DNA of 64,000 bases, from contig NZ_CP033070.1 in the NCBI RefSeq assembly GCF_003669035.1, forward strand, positions 4,278,001 through 4,342,000, in the 5' to 3' direction. The first letter of the stretch is position 1. Each line of letters starts with the position of its first letter. Shown in pieces: positions 1 through 11,038 of the stretch. The stretch comes from Chryseobacterium sp. 3008163 (GTDB taxonomy: Bacteria > Bacteroidota > Bacteroidia > Flavobacteriales > Weeksellaceae). The translations under genes and the position numbers were made by a program. The notes beneath the pieces are model-generated. The model worked only from the letters and a program-made list of their open reading frames with translations. It ran no database searches and had not been told where the DNA came from.

Positions 1-34
1 ACGAAAAGGCTTGATTTGTATTTATAAATTCTTA

Positions 35-1072
35 TTATTTGATGAATTCTGTTTTGAAAACTTCATCATAGTTGTGGAAACAGTTGTTGATGAATCCTTG
101 TTCTTCCATCCATTTATCACTGTACACTTTTGTAATGTATCTTGATCCGTGATCAGGAAAAATCATGACAACGAAATCATTTTCAGTCAGTTCATGAGAC
201 TGAGCATATTGTATCAATCCCTGAGTAACGGCTCCCGTTGTATAACCACCCATAATAGCTTCCTTTAAAGCAATTTCACGGGTTCTGTACGCAGACATTT
301 CGTCGTTGACTCTCACAAATTCATCCACTTTATCAAAAAGCAGGGCTGAAGGAATTAAATTTTTCCCCATTCCTTCAATCTGGTAAGGATGAACATCTTC
401 TTTATGAATTTTTCCGGTTTCGTGGTAACTTTTCAAAATAGATCCGTCAGCATCTACACCGATGATTTTGATGTTTGGATTTTTTTCTTTTAAGAATTTT
501 GCAGAACCGGATAATGTTCCGCCAGTTCCTGTACATGCAAAAAGGTGAGTAATTTTCCCTTCCGTCTGTTCCCAAATCTCAGGACCTGTTGTCTGATAGT
601 GGGCATCAACATTCAATTCATTAAAATACTGATTGATATAAACAGAATTTGGGGTTTCGGCAGCAATTCTTTTTGCTACTTCATAATATGATCTTGGGTC
701 ATTCGCAGGTACATTCGCAGGACATATATATACTGTGGCACCAAGAGCTTTCAGATAAGCTATTTTTTCAGCTTTTGTTTTGTCACTTACTGCTAAAATA
801 CATTTGTATCCTTTGATGATACAAACCATAGCCAGTGAAAAACCAGTATTTCCGGAAGTAGTTTCTACAACTACAGAATCTTCCTTTAATAAACCTTTTT
901 TCTCAGCGTTTTCAATAATATGAAGTGCGATTCTATCTTTTGTGGAATGTCCAGGATTATATGATTCTAACTTGGCATAAACTTTTGCAGGAATCTCTTT
1001 AGTTACTATATTAAGTTTCACTAAAGGGGTGTTCCCAATCAAGCCAAGAATATTATCGTAAACATTACTCAT
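35..1072 (-). CDS. PLP-dependent cysteine synthase / cystathionine beta-synthase family protein
   Basis: Fold-type II PLP enzyme of 345 residues. Visible motifs are IGNTPLVKL near residue 12, the PLP lysine K45 in STKDR, the substrate-binding loop TSGNTG at 72-77, and the phosphate-binding GTGGT loop near 182-186. Members of this family make cysteine from O-acetylserine and sulfide or condense homocysteine with serine in the cytoplasm; the sequence alone does not separate these. The length fits a catalytic core without CBS regulatory domains. The gene reads away from the DUF2723 gene, with a shared 225-bp upstream region. The start is supported by a TAnnTTTG box about 30 bases upstream. Confidence 0.85.
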   Translation of the reverse strand: MSNVYDNILGLIGNTPLVKLNIVTKEIPAKVYAKLESYNPGHSTKDRIALHIIENAEKKGLLKEDSVVVETTSGNTGFSLAMVCIIKGYKCILAVSDKTKAEKIAYLKALGATVYICPANVPANDPRSYYEVAKRIAAETPNSVYINQYFNELNVDAHYQTTGPEIWEQTEGKITHLFACTGTGGTLSGSAKFLKEKNPNIKIIGVDADGSILKSYHETGKIHKEDVHPYQIEGMGKNLIPSALLFDKVDEFVRVNDEMSAYRTREIALKEAIMGGYTTGAVTQGLIQYAQSHELTENDFVVMIFPDHGSRYITKVYSDKWMEEQGFINNCFHNYDEVFKTEFIK

Positions 1073-1105
1073 TATTTGTTATTTTTTTCAAATAAAATCT
1101 GACCG

Positions 1106-1113
1106 CAAAAATA
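1106..1113 (-). promoter_or_regulatory. Candidate -7 promoter box for the cysteine synthase-like gene
   Basis: On the minus strand the bases read TATTTTTG, a perfect match to the Bacteroidota -7 consensus TAnnTTTG, ending about 33 bases before the start codon. No clear TTG-type -33 element was found at the usual spacing. Confidence 0.4.
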
Positions 1114-1297
1114 CAAAAAAATAAATAATTTTTAAACTTTTCAGAAATTATAAGTGCTGAAAGTAGAATTATCTCTTTTAAGCTTTTGATTACAGCTTCG
1201 AAACGTTGACAAAAAGCACGCCAATTTTTTAAATTTTGTTAAAATCGAATATAAACTAATCTAAAAACCTTATTTTCGCACTAATTGATTTTATACT

Positions 1298-4200
1298 ATG
1301 AAAAACTGGACTTTTAGGCAATGGAACACCCTTCTCGGATGGGTGATTTTCGTCATTGCATTTTTCACGTACTTATCAACGATAGAACCCAATTTTAGTT
1401 TTTGGGATTGTGGTGAGTACATTTCTTCAGCCGTAAAATTAGAGGTAACGCACGCGCCGGGAGCAGCTTTGTTCCAGATTGTGGGTGCGGTTGCTGCAAT
1501 ATTTGCGTTTGGAAAAGGTGAAAATTATTCTATTGTAATTAATGCAATGTCTGCATTATTCAGTGCATTTACAATTCTGTTTTTGTTCTGGACGATTACC
1601 CATTTTGTAAGAAGACTTCTGAACAAAGATTTTGAGGAAGTTACAAAACATCAGGAAATTGCTATTCTTTTTGCCGGAGCAATTGGAGCTCTTTGTTTTA
1701 CCTGGTCAGATACGTTCTGGTTTTCTGCGGTAGAAGGAGAGGTTTATTCAATGGCTTCATTGTTTATTGCTATCTTGGTTTGGCTTATCACCAAATGGGA
1801 GAACGAGTACAAAGAAGTAGATAATGAACGATGGATTATTTTAATCTTTTTTGTTGTAGGTCTCTCTGTAGGTGTTCACATGATGTGTATGTTGGCAATT
1901 CCTGCAATATGTTTAGTATACTATGCAAGAAATTATGAATTTACCTGGAAGAATTTCCTTTGGGCAAATGCTATTACATTAGGAATATTAATTATTGTCT
2001 TCAAAATTATCTTCCCGGTAATCATGTCATTATTCGGAAAACTTGAAATATTCTTTGTCAATGGTATCGGTCTTCCTTTCCACTCAGGAACGATTGCCGG
2101 TTTCATTATATTGGTTGCTATCTGTTATTTCATTCTAAAATATGCGAGACAGGCGAAGAAAAATATTTTTCAAACCATTGCTTTATCGGTAGTATATATG
2201 ATGATTGGTTTCTCATGTTGGATGGTAATTCCGATCAGAGCTAATGCAAATCCGCCGATGAACCTGAATGATCCGGATACCGCAATTGGTATGCTTGATT
2301 ATTACAACAGAGAGCAATATGGTGACTGGCCAACAATTTACGGTCAAAACTATACTGCATTTTTAGATAACAGCGGGATTGAAAAGAATGAAGACGGAAG
2401 TTTTAAAACTACAAAAACAGGCGAAGTTTTTGAAAAAGATGAGAAAACTGGAACGTACAGAAAAACAAGTGACCGTTTTAACTATGTTTTCAATCCAGCT
2501 CATGTGAGCTTGATGCCGAGAATGTTCAGCGAAGACAAAGCTGTAATGGGAAATTATATCTCTATGTACGGAGCGCCAGATTTTCAGTTTAATTATGCCA
2601 ATGAAAATATTGCTGATGATCCGCAGGCTAAAGAAATTTTTGACGAACTGAGAGGTAAATATGAAGATGGAAGTATAACTGCCGCGGATTATTTGAAGGT
2701 AAAACCTTATGAATTAATTACTGTTCAAAGACCTTCTTTTGCTCAGAATATGAATTATTTCATCACCTTTCAGAATGGATACTATTTCATTAGATATCTC
2801 TTATGGAACTTCGCAGGAAGACAAAACGATCTGGAAGGAAGCAGTGAAAATACGAGTGGAAATTGGATTTCCGGAATTCCTTTTATCGATAACTTCAATT
2901 TAGGAAATCAGGATGCAATGCCTGCGAAATTTCATAACGAAAGTACAGTAGCATTCTTCTTCTTACCTTTATTATTAGGAATTATCGGATGTTATTTCCA
3001 ATTTATGAGAGATTTTGGCAGATTCTATGCCCTTTTATCTTTATTTATATTAACGAGTGTGGGAATTGTTTTCTACACCGGAATGAAACCTTTCGAGCCA
3101 AGAGAAAGAGATTACGCAGTGGTCGGTTCCTTTTATGCCTTTGCAATATGGATAGGGCTCGGTGCTGGAGCAATTCTCTGGTACTTGCAGTCTAAAGTAA
3201 AATCAAATGCTGCCAACATCGGTTTTGGAGTTGTTTTAATGGCAGTTCCTTTGATGATGGGCTTCCAGAACTATAATGTTCACGACAGAAGTGGAAGATA
3301 TACAGCGTACGATTATTCATATTCAATGTTGAAATCTTTGCCAAAAAATGATATCTTATTTGTATATGGAGATAACGATACATATCCGGTTTGGGCAATG
3401 CAGGAAACTGAAAGATTCCGTGATGATGTGAAGGTGGTGAACTTTACGCTTCTTTCAACCCCTTGGAATATCGATCAGGTAAAAAGAAAAACATACAACG
3501 CCAGCGGAATCCCAAGTCAGTTGACCCACGACGATTACAGAGATGGTTCTAATGACCAGATTTATCTGATGAAAAAAGATGACTGGAAGAATATTTTAGC
3601 CAATCTCCAAGAGTCAGGAGCTCCGGCAAATCTTTTACAGCCGTTCCAGAAATATTTGGTTCAGGATTCAATGACGTTAAAAGAAGCTGTGAATTTCCTT
3701 AAAGTGAAGTCTCCTGAAAAAGATGAGATTTTAAAAATGATCTTTGGGGAAGCGCGTTATGAGAAATACAATTTCTTACCTGTAAGCAAATTTATTTTAC
3801 CGGTAAACAAGCAGAATGCTTTGAAAGCAGGAATCATTAATGCTGCTGATGTTCCAAATACAGTTGATCAAATTATGATTGACTACAAATCAGGAACTTT
3901 ATACAAAAACAACCTGATGATGTTTGATATTTTGGCAAACTTCGATTGGAAACGTCCGATTAACTTCTCTTCAGGCGGAGTGTATGAAAGCGAAAACATT
4001 TTCTTCTTAGATGAGTATCTTCAGTTTGACGGGTTCAGTTATAGATTAGTACCAATTCATACACCAAGAAGCAGTGATGGAGAAATGGGTAGAGTAGATG
4101 CAAACTCATTGTATAATGTTGTGAAAAACTTCAAGTGGGGTAATTTCAAAGATCTGAACGTTCATTTTGATGAAACAGCTACTTCAAATATTATCAGCTA

Positions 4201-4783
4201 CAGAAGTTCTGCAAGTAGAGCAGCAGCAGCTTTAGCATTATCTGGACAGAAAGCGAAAGCTTTAGAGATTTTAGATTTAGCATCAAAAGAAATTCCTGCA
4301 GAGAAATACAATGATCCACGTTCTTTAAGTTCAATGGTTTATGGTTACATCGTTGCCGTTCAAGAGCAAAAAGCATTAAAATTAGCTGAAATCTTGAAGA
4401 AAGGAATTTTTGAAGAGTACGATTATTACTTAAGTTTAAGTAAATCTGAGCAGGCATTTACCGGAAGACAGATGAGATCAAAACCAATGGAATATTCTCT
4501 TGTAGTAACTGCAGTGACGGATGCTTATAAAAAGATCGGACAAAACGAAAAAGCTTACGCTTACCTGGTAAAATCTATCGAACCAATTGATAAGAAATTC
4601 AATGTTTTCGTAAAAGATCTTCAGCAGATGGGCAAAGAAAAAGCGATGAAAGAATCTGAGAAAGTACAGGAAATCACCCCTTTCTATCAGTATTTATTTG
4701 ATATTATGGAGCCATTTGATTCTACTTATTCAAAAGAAAAAGAAGATCAGATTACTTCAGCAATTATCAAAGCGACACAGTAA
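1298..4783 (+). CDS. DUF2723 family membrane protein (GT-C type, GT117-like)
   Basis: Large membrane protein of 1161 residues. The N-terminal half holds about ten hydrophobic segments; the first is followed by a periplasmic loop with FWDCGEY (D37, E40), the acidic motif of DUF2723 / protein O-mannosyltransferase-like GT-C enzymes. Residues from about 330 to 520 form a large loop, membrane segments resume to about 660, and the last 500 residues are soluble with TPR-like helical repeats. The family is common in Bacteroidota and is thought to use lipid-linked sugars outside the inner membrane; a substrate cannot be read from the sequence. A second GT-C-type gene follows, suggesting a shared role in glycosylation. 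Confidence 0.85.
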   Translation: MKNWTFRQWNTLLGWVIFVIAFFTYLSTIEPNFSFWDCGEYISSAVKLEVTHAPGAALFQIVGAVAAIFAFGKGENYSIVINAMSALFSAFTILFLFWTITHFVRRLLNKDFEEVTKHQEIAILFAGAIGALCFTWSDTFWFSAVEGEVYSMASLFIAILVWLITKWENEYKEVDNERWIILIFFVVGLSVGVHMMCMLAIPAICLVYYARNYEFTWKNFLWANAITLGILIIVFKIIFPVIMSLFGKLEIFFVNGIGLPFHSGTIAGFIILVAICYFILKYARQAKKNIFQTIALSVVYMMIGFSCWMVIPIRANANPPMNLNDPDTAIGMLDYYNREQYGDWPTIYGQNYTAFLDNSGIEKNEDGSFKTTKTGEVFEKDEKTGTYRKTSDRFNYVFNPAHVSLMPRMFSEDKAVMGNYISMYGAPDFQFNYANENIADDPQAKEIFDELRGKYEDGSITAADYLKVKPYELITVQRPSFAQNMNYFITFQNGYYFIRYLLWNFAGRQNDLEGSSENTSGNWISGIPFIDNFNLGNQDAMPAKFHNESTVAFFFLPLLLGIIGCYFQFMRDFGRFYALLSLFILTSVGIVFYTGMKPFEPRERDYAVVGSFYAFAIWIGLGAGAILWYLQSKVKSNAANIGFGVVLMAVPLMMGFQNYNVHDRSGRYTAYDYSYSMLKSLPKNDILFVYGDNDTYPVWAMQETERFRDDVKVVNFTLLSTPWNIDQVKRKTYNASGIPSQLTHDDYRDGSNDQIYLMKKDDWKNILANLQESGAPANLLQPFQKYLVQDSMTLKEAVNFLKVKSPEKDEILKMIFGEARYEKYNFLPVSKFILPVNKQNALKAGIINAADVPNTVDQIMIDYKSGTLYKNNLMMFDILANFDWKRPINFSSGGVYESENIFFLDEYLQFDGFSYRLVPIHTPRSSDGEMGRVDANSLYNVVKNFKWGNFKDLNVHFDETATSNIISYRSSASRAAAALALSGQKAKALEILDLASKEIPAEKYNDPRSLSSMVYGYIVAVQEQKALKLAEILKKGIFEEYDYYLSLSKSEQAFTGRQMRSKPMEYSLVVTAVTDAYKKIGQNEKAYAYLVKSIEPIDKKFNVFVKDLQQMGKEKAMKESEKVQEITPFYQYLFDIMEPFDSTYSKEKEDQITSAIIKATQ

Positions 4784-4805
4784 AAATCAATTTTTAAAAT
4801 ACTTC

Positions 4806-4833
4806 AAAACGGAACTTCGGTTCCGTTTTTTTT
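4806..4833 (+). terminator. Rho-independent terminator of the DUF2723 gene
   Basis: A perfect 10-bp stem (4806-4815 with 4820-4829) closes on a TTCG tetraloop and runs into eight T residues. It lies 23 bases past the stop codon. Confidence 0.9.
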
Positions 4834-4837
4834 ATTG

Positions 4838-4868
4838 TTGATATTCAAGAATAATAGAATTATATTTG
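4838..4868 (+). promoter_or_regulatory. Promoter of the GT-C glycosyltransferase gene
   Basis: A TTG at 4838-4840 and TATATTTG at 4861-4868 are spaced by 20 bases, matching the flavobacterial -33/-7 architecture. It lies upstream of the ATG at 4886 but inside the longest open frame, so it argues for the ATG and against the TTG at 4835. Confidence 0.6.
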
Positions 4869-4885
4869 TGCATCAAAAAAACGCG

Positions 4886-6378
4886 ATGGCCGAAAACACT
4901 AGTAAAAATCTCCCGCTGTATGCTGTAATCTTTGCAGTGATTGCAAAACTTTATTTTCTATTGACGCACCATATTCAGGAAGACGCTTTCATCACTTGGC
5001 GGGTGGCCCAAAATTTATTGGATTACGGAGTGATTGGTTTCAATGGCGATACCAAAATATCAGCTTCTACAACACATCTGTATGTTTTCGTTTCTTATTT
5101 TTTTAATTTAATTTTTGGGAAAGAGAATTTTATCGAACCTCTCTTGATTCTAAACACCATTCTTTTTACGATTGGAAGTTTATTTCTTTCTCATTTATTA
5201 TTAAAAAATCCTTGGCATAAAGCAATTTTCATCTTTTTATTTGGGCTTCTGCCGCCTTCCATAAAGATCTCGATTCTCGGAATGGAATACGGAATTCTGT
5301 TCTTCCTCGAAATGGCTTTGCTCTATTATGGCTTTAAAAAAGAAAAAAATGGGCACTCATTGTATTTCCAATCTTGATTTTATTCACAAGAATTGATACC
5401 GTAATTTTCCTCGGAATTGTCTTTTTGGTTGATACTTTTTGGAACAGAAAAATAAAATGGGTCTATATTCTAGGTGGAATTTTAGGAGTTTCTGCGGCTT
5501 TGGCTTTCAACTGGTTTTACTTTGGTGAAATTGTGAATAATACGATTGTTGCTAAAAAGTTGGCGTACGACAGAGTGTATACTTTGCATCAGGATTTCGA
5601 ATATTTCAGATTAAATTATGGAAACTTCTGGGGAATGCTGAAGCTTCCCGATGACTTCAATCCGGTGACGATTGTTATTGCTGTTTTTGAGTTGTTATGT
5701 TTTATTTATTTAATCAGACAGAGAGAAAAAAGAAATTATTTCTTATGGATTATTTTTCTGTTTGCATGGACGAAACAGATTATTTTTCTTTCACAAAAAA
5801 GCCTTTTCGACTGGTATTATTGGGTTCCACAGATTTTACTGTTCGTTCCGGTTTTAATCTTTGTTTTAGAACAAAAAGTAAAAAGAAACTGGTGGCTTTC
5901 GGCATTGGTTATTTTCTATATTTTACCGATGCTGGCTTTCCAAACAATCCATTCTATCGCAACCGGAAACGGTGAGTGGAATTACAGAAGATCGATCGGA
6001 TTATTTTTAAACAACTACGAAAAAGACAAAAAACAATGGATTTTACTCGAACCTGCGGGATACATTCCTTATTTTTCTGGCTTAAAAACCATCGATGAAG
6101 TTGGATTGGTTGACAAACAGATTCAGGAAGAAATTAAAAAAGATAAACCTCATTACTGGCTTAATACCGTTAAAAAAAGACAGCCAAAATATTTGCTTTC
6201 TTACAATAATTTATTTGAAGGTAAGGATGCATATTATTATAAAACACATTATAAATTGTTAAATGAATTCCGTGTGAAGAATCATTTGCAAAGTGACAAC
6301 AAGATTTTAGAGAAAATTTACAAACTGAAGCCTTCCGGAACGGATTACAATCTTTACGAAAGAATGAAAGATAAATAA
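4886..6378 (+). CDS. GT-C type membrane glycosyltransferase, broken by a one-base frameshift
   Basis: The gene appears as two open frames, one ending at 5377 and one starting near 5374. Adding one A to the A7 run at 5343-5349 joins them so that KKEKK is followed by WALIVFPILILFTR, a continuing membrane segment; the product is then 497 residues. The N-terminal part has an EDAFITWR motif after the first membrane helix, the acidic motif seen in bacterial GT-C mannosyl/arabinosyl transferase-like proteins. Around ten hydrophobic helices are followed by a 150-residue soluble tail. The ATG at 4886 is chosen because a good promoter lies between it and the earlier TTG. The break may be a sequencing error or a real mutation. 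Confidence 0.75.
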
Positions 6379-6401
6379 TTCAGAACTTTAAACCTAAACC
6401 C

Positions 6402-6932
6402 ATGAAATACTGTGCTTTCCTCCGTGGTGTCAACGTAAAAGGCACGAATATGAAAATGGCAGAAGTCTGTGAAGTCTTTAAAAATGTAGGGGTGCAGGGT
6501 GTTGTGTCGGTTTTGGCGTCGGGAAATATTATTTTTACTTCAGATCAAAAAGTTGAAGATTTAAAAATGATTCTTGAAAAAGCAATGTCGGAGCATTTTA
6601 ATTACGAAGCGTTTCTTTTTGTGAAATCTAAAGAAGAAATTGAAAGTTTTTGGAATTCAAATCCGTTTGATAAAAATGAAGATTTACACGTTTATACATT
6701 TATAGGAAATAAAGATGTAGAAAGTGTTTTAATGAAAGAATTTGAAGCTGATTCAAAACCCGAAAACGAAGATGCAAAAATCGTCAACGGAAATTTCTAT
6801 TGGCAGGTTCCAAAAGGGAATACTTTAGATTCTACTTTCGGGAAAATTTTAGGCAGAAAAAATATGAAAGATCAGTTTACAAGCAGAAATATTAATACAT
6901 TTGAGAAGATTTTGAAAAAAACACACGCATGA
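6402..6932 (+). CDS. DUF1697 domain-containing protein
   Basis: A 176-residue soluble protein beginning with the family hallmark YCAFLRGVNVKG and ASGNIIF near residue 40. DUF1697 proteins are widespread small cytoplasmic proteins with no proven activity. It lies 23 bases after the glycosyltransferase gene, and its stop overlaps the next start by four bases (ATGA), so the next gene is probably translationally coupled to it. Confidence 0.85.
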   Translation: MKYCAFLRGVNVKGTNMKMAEVCEVFKNVGVQGVVSVLASGNIIFTSDQKVEDLKMILEKAMSEHFNYEAFLFVKSKEEIESFWNSNPFDKNEDLHVYTFIGNKDVESVLMKEFEADSKPENEDAKIVNGNFYWQVPKGNTLDSTFGKILGRKNMKDQFTSRNINTFEKILKKTHA

Positions 6933-7800
6933 GAAAAATTTTTATTAGTTCATTTTTGGTGGTAAGCGTTTCGATGTTTTCGCAAACAGTTTCGGATTTG
7001 AAATTTGATTCGAATGTTATAGATTCTGAAAATTCTTATGTTGCTTTACAAAAGAAGGAAACTGACACAAAGTATGGCTATGGATTTATCTATTTTGATG
7101 AAATGGCTGGATATTCATTCCGAAGTTTAGGAGATTTGGCTGTTGAAAATGGAAAACTGAAAGTTGTTACTGATGAGTTTCACAAATCATCAATGCTGAT
7201 TTCAAGAATTGGAAATTTCAATCTTAAAACAGCTAAACTGAGTGATGATGTAGTGAAAAAACTGAATTTAGAGTCACCGCCTAAATGGTTGGGAAATTAT
7301 AAAGGTTCAAAGCCAGAGAATGAGAAAATCCTGGACAGAGCAAGCAAGCTTAACGGTGCGAACAACCCGCAGTTAGCATTGCCAAAACTTTTAGAATTAC
7401 ATAAAAATAATTTTAAAACAGAAGCGTTATATTTTGAATTGATATTTTCATACAATGCTTTAGGAAAATTTCCAGAGGCAGAAATGATAAGCCAAGAAGC
7501 AATTAAAAATAAGAAAGCAGATGATTTGATAAAAAAGAATACATCTACTCACTAGTACATCAAAATAAATTAGAAGTTGCAGATGATTTTCTGACCAAGA
7601 ATATCTCTTCTTTTACCACAGAAAATAATAAGGCAGAAGCGATGATTAATATGGTCGCATCCAGTGCTCACAATAATGATTTTTTAATTGCCGATAAATG
7701 GTTAAAAGAACTAAAATCACAGCCCAGCTTTGGTAGATATCAAAATAATATCAAGCAGTTAGAAGGTATCATTAAAGATAAAAAAAGTAAAATTCAATAA
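6929..7800 (+). CDS. Exported hypothetical protein with TPR-like C-terminus, frame-broken
   Basis: The N-terminus is a clear signal peptide (lysine-rich start, hydrophobic stretch, FSQ cleavage site). The reading frame stops at 7555, but adding one A to the A6 run at 7531-7536 lets it continue as KKEYIYSLVHQNKL to a stop at 7798-7800, giving 290 residues. The restored C-terminal half is helical and resembles tetratricopeptide repeats (LELHKNNFKTEALYFELI and following). I do not recognise a named family. It overlaps the DUF1697 gene by four bases. Confidence 0.65.
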
Positions 7801-7849
7801 GCAAGCATAAATTTTTAAAACTGTTTAGTTAAAATAAATTCAAATAAAA

Positions 7850-8659
7850 ATGATTCAGTACTTAGACAACATACAGCACAAAGATTCAAAAAACTTTTTC
7901 TTAATCGCAGGACCATGCATCATCGAAGGTGAAGATATGGCATTGAGAATTGCAGAAAAAGTAATTGAACTGACCAATAAATACAATATTCCTTACATTT
8001 TTAAAGGAAGTTTCAAGAAAGCCAATAGAAGCAGAGTAGATTCTTTTACGACAATTGGTGAAGAAAAATCTCTGGAAATTCTTAAAAAAGTTGGGGAAAC
8101 TTTTAATATTCCAACCACCACAGATATTCACGAAAACGATCACGCAGCTTTGGCGGCGCAATATGTGGATGTTTTGCAGATTCCGGCATTCTTAGTGCGT
8201 CAAACCGATTTATTAATTGCCGCAGCAAAAACCGGAAAATGTGTTTCATTAAAAAAAGGACAGTTTCTTTCTCCGGAATCGATGAAATTTGCAGTTCAGA
8301 AAGTGACTGATTCAGATAATCAAAAAGTAGCCATCATTGAAAGAGGAAATTCTTTCGGATATACCGATTTAATTGTTGATTATAGAGGAATTCCTACGAT
8401 GAGAGCTTACGCTCCTGTAATTTTGGATGTTACGCATTCTCTTCAACAGCCTAATCAAAGCTCAGGAGTTACGGGAGGAAGACCAGATTTGATAGAAACC
8501 GTTGCCAAAGCAGGAATTGCAGTGGGTGCGGACGGAATTTTCATCGAAACACATCCTACACCGGAAACTGCTTTATCTGACGGAGCCAACATGCTTCGAC
8601 TGGATTTATTAGAAGATTTATTACAAAAATTAACAAGAGTTAGAGAATCCATTTTGTAA
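7850..8659 (+). CDS. kdsA: 3-deoxy-8-phosphooctulonate synthase
   Basis: KdsA condenses arabinose 5-phosphate with phosphoenolpyruvate to make KDO 8-phosphate for the lipopolysaccharide inner core. The 269-residue protein shows the family signatures IAGPCIIEG near residue 19, the phosphate-binding KGSFKKANRSR near 51-61, and the C-terminal GADGIFIETHP motif. Length is typical. It is 49 bases after the exported hypothetical gene and 42 bases before the TonB-dependent receptor gene, both on the same strand, so cotranscription is possible. Confidence 0.95.
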   Translation: MIQYLDNIQHKDSKNFFLIAGPCIIEGEDMALRIAEKVIELTNKYNIPYIFKGSFKKANRSRVDSFTTIGEEKSLEILKKVGETFNIPTTTDIHENDHAALAAQYVDVLQIPAFLVRQTDLLIAAAKTGKCVSLKKGQFLSPESMKFAVQKVTDSDNQKVAIIERGNSFGYTDLIVDYRGIPTMRAYAPVILDVTHSLQQPNQSSGVTGGRPDLIETVAKAGIAVGADGIFIETHPTPETALSDGANMLRLDLLEDLLQKLTRVRESIL

Positions 8660-8701
8660 TTGTTAAAAAATCCTTAATTTTAGAATTCTAAATAATTTCT
8701 T

Positions 8702-10905
8702 TTGAAAAAACTAGTTTTACCACTGAGCCTCATGGTTCCGATGTTAGTATTCTCCCAAACCAAAAAGAGAGATACAACAAGAACAACAAATATTGAGGAA
8801 GTCGTTTTCCAGAAAAAAGTAACAGGAAGCACGAATGACCTTACCACTGTAAAAATATCTGCAAAAGATGCTCAGAATGTGGCAAGCATTTCCGGAGGGA
8901 TCGAAGGAATTATTAAAACGTTACCTTCTGTAAACTCCAACACAGAACTGTCTTCGCAATACATGGTGCGTGGTGGAAACTACGACGAAAACCTTATTTA
9001 CATTAATGATATTGAGATCTACAGACCTTTCTTGATAAGAAATTCTCAGCAGGAAGGTTTAAGCATCATCAATCCTGATATGGTTTCTACAGTGAATTTT
9101 TCTGCCGGCGGTTTTGAGCCAAGATATGGTGATAAGATGTCTTCAGCATTAAATATTTATTACCGTGAGCCTGAAAAATTTGAAATTTCAGGAGAAGCAA
9201 GTTTAATTGGTGGAAGATTAACAACTGGTTTAGCTTCAAAAAATAAAAAATTAACAGCTTTATTTTCAGGAAGATATAGAAATACCAATTTGGTACTGAA
9301 TACTTTGAATGAAGATACTGATTTTAACCCGGTATACTACGATTTTCAGACCTATCTTAATTATCATGTGAGTGATAAATTTACCATGTCATTCATCGGA
9401 TATTATTCAAAGAACGACTATGAAATGTTTCCCAAAGAGCGAAGTGTAGACTTTGGTTCTTTGCAGAGGCCAATTAATCTTTCTGTTTTTTACAACGGTA
9501 AAGAAAACGATCAGTACAAAAACATGATGGGAACGTTCTCTATGAACTATAAACCGTCTGACAAATGGAGATTTACTTTAGACAGTTTTGCTTATCAAAA
9601 CAGAGAAAAAGAATATTATACAATCGCTTCGAGTTATATTTTACAGACTTTTGACCCGATTACAGGGAATCCGATTACATCTTACGATATAGGCGGACAG
9701 ATTGAACATGCTCGTAATGATTTGTTTGTAAGAACTTACGGAACGCAGTTCAGAACTCGTTTTTCACCGAATGTAAATACAGATATTGAATTTGGTTTTA
9801 AATATGAAAAAGAAAATCTTCGTGATTTAACCAATGAGTATAAATTAGTAGATTCATCTGGATACAGTATGCCAAGACCTCCGGATGATCCGAGATTTCC
9901 CGATGCTTCAGACTTAGATCTATTTTACAGCATTCAGGGTAATAATCATATCGAACCGACTAGAATGTCAGCGTATGGACAGTATTCGCAGAAGTTCTAC
10001 TGGGGTTCGAGCAAAGTTTTTGTAAACGCTGGGGCGAGAGTTGCACATTGGAGTTTTAATGATGAAACCATATTCTCACCAAGAGCACAGTTTGCCATAA
10101 AGCCTGATTGGAATACAGATATGTTGTTCAGGGTTTCGGGAGGTATTTATTACCAGGCACCTTTCTATAAAGAAATTAAAGATTTAAATGGAAATTTTAA
10201 TGCGAATATAAAATCTCAACGTTCGATTCAGGCAATCGTTGCCAATGATTTTGAATTTGAGTTCGACAACCGTCCGTTTAAATTAACGACAGAAGCATAC
10301 TACAAGAAAATGGATAACCTTATTCCGTATTATATGGATAATGTAAGAATCCGTTATTCCGGTAAAAACAATGCGTCAGGTTATGCCTATGGGCTTGATA
10401 CCAGATTGTTTGGTGAATTTGTTCCAGGAGTAGATTCTTGGTTGTCTGCGAGTTATGCTAGGATTTATGAAAATATTGACGGAAGAGGAGATATTCCAAG
10501 ACCGACCGATCAACGTTTCAGATTTGCAATGTTTTATCAGGATTATATGCCAAGATTTCCGCAAATGCGTGTGAATCTTACGTTAACCTATGCAATGGGA
10601 TTACCAAACGGAGCGCCGGTTTTCACAGATCCTTATCAGTATCAGAAAACTTTGCCTTCTTACAAGAGAGTGGATTTAGGTCTTTCTTATGCATTTGTAG
10701 ATGCTAAAGAAAAAAACAGACTTATGGTTTCTTGAGTAATTTTGATGAATTAACATTAGGAGTTCAGGTCTTTAATGCATTTAATATTAACAACACAGTT
10801 TCTAACCAATGGATAACTGATGCGAATACGAATTTGATGTACCCAGTTCCAGTACGTTTGACGGGAAGGTTCTTTAATGTCAAGCTTGAGTTTAAGATTA
10901 AATAA
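8702..10905 (+). CDS. TonB-dependent receptor, frameshifted near the C-terminus
   Basis: Outer-membrane beta-barrel receptor. A TTG start gives a normal signal peptide ending in VFSQ; no ATG offers one. A plug domain follows (about residues 40-150, with RGGNYDEN and GGFEPRYGDKMSS), then a barrel rich in alternating aromatic strands. The frame stops at 10735, but adding one A to the A7 run at 10710-10716 continues it as QTYGFLSNFDELTLG and ends with strands typical of the last barrel turns (FNVKLEFKIK), giving 734 residues. There is no carboxypeptidase-like regulatory domain before the plug, which many Bacteroidota receptors have. The ligand is unknown; position after kdsA does not reveal it. 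Confidence 0.85.
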
Positions 10906-10935
10906 AAACTTAAATTTTATCAAAAATATACAATG

Positions 10936-10963
10936 ACTCCTGAAATTTTCAGGAGTTTTTTTT
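10936..10963 (+). terminator. Terminator of the TonB-dependent receptor gene
   Basis: An 8-10 bp stem (ACTCCTGA pairing with TCAGGAGT at 10949-10956) is followed by eight T residues. It sits 30 bases after the restored stop codon, which supports the restored 3' end. Confidence 0.85.
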
Positions 10964-11021
10964 ATCCTTAATTTTATAACAATACCCCTTAATTTTGTAA
11001 CAATCATTCAACGGATATTTT

Positions 11022-11029
11022 TACCTTTG
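11022..11029 (+). promoter_or_regulatory. -7 promoter box of the HYC_CC_PP gene
   Basis: TACCTTTG is a perfect TAnnTTTG match, ten bases before the ATG at 11039. A TTTTG at 10993-10997 is a possible -33 element, although the 24-base spacing is long. Confidence 0.5.
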
Positions 11030-11038
11030 TTTCAGCTT

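Noticed and set aside
4835..4885. Upstream TTG start for the GT-C glycosyltransferase
   Set aside because: A good promoter lies inside this extension, so the transcript would start after it.
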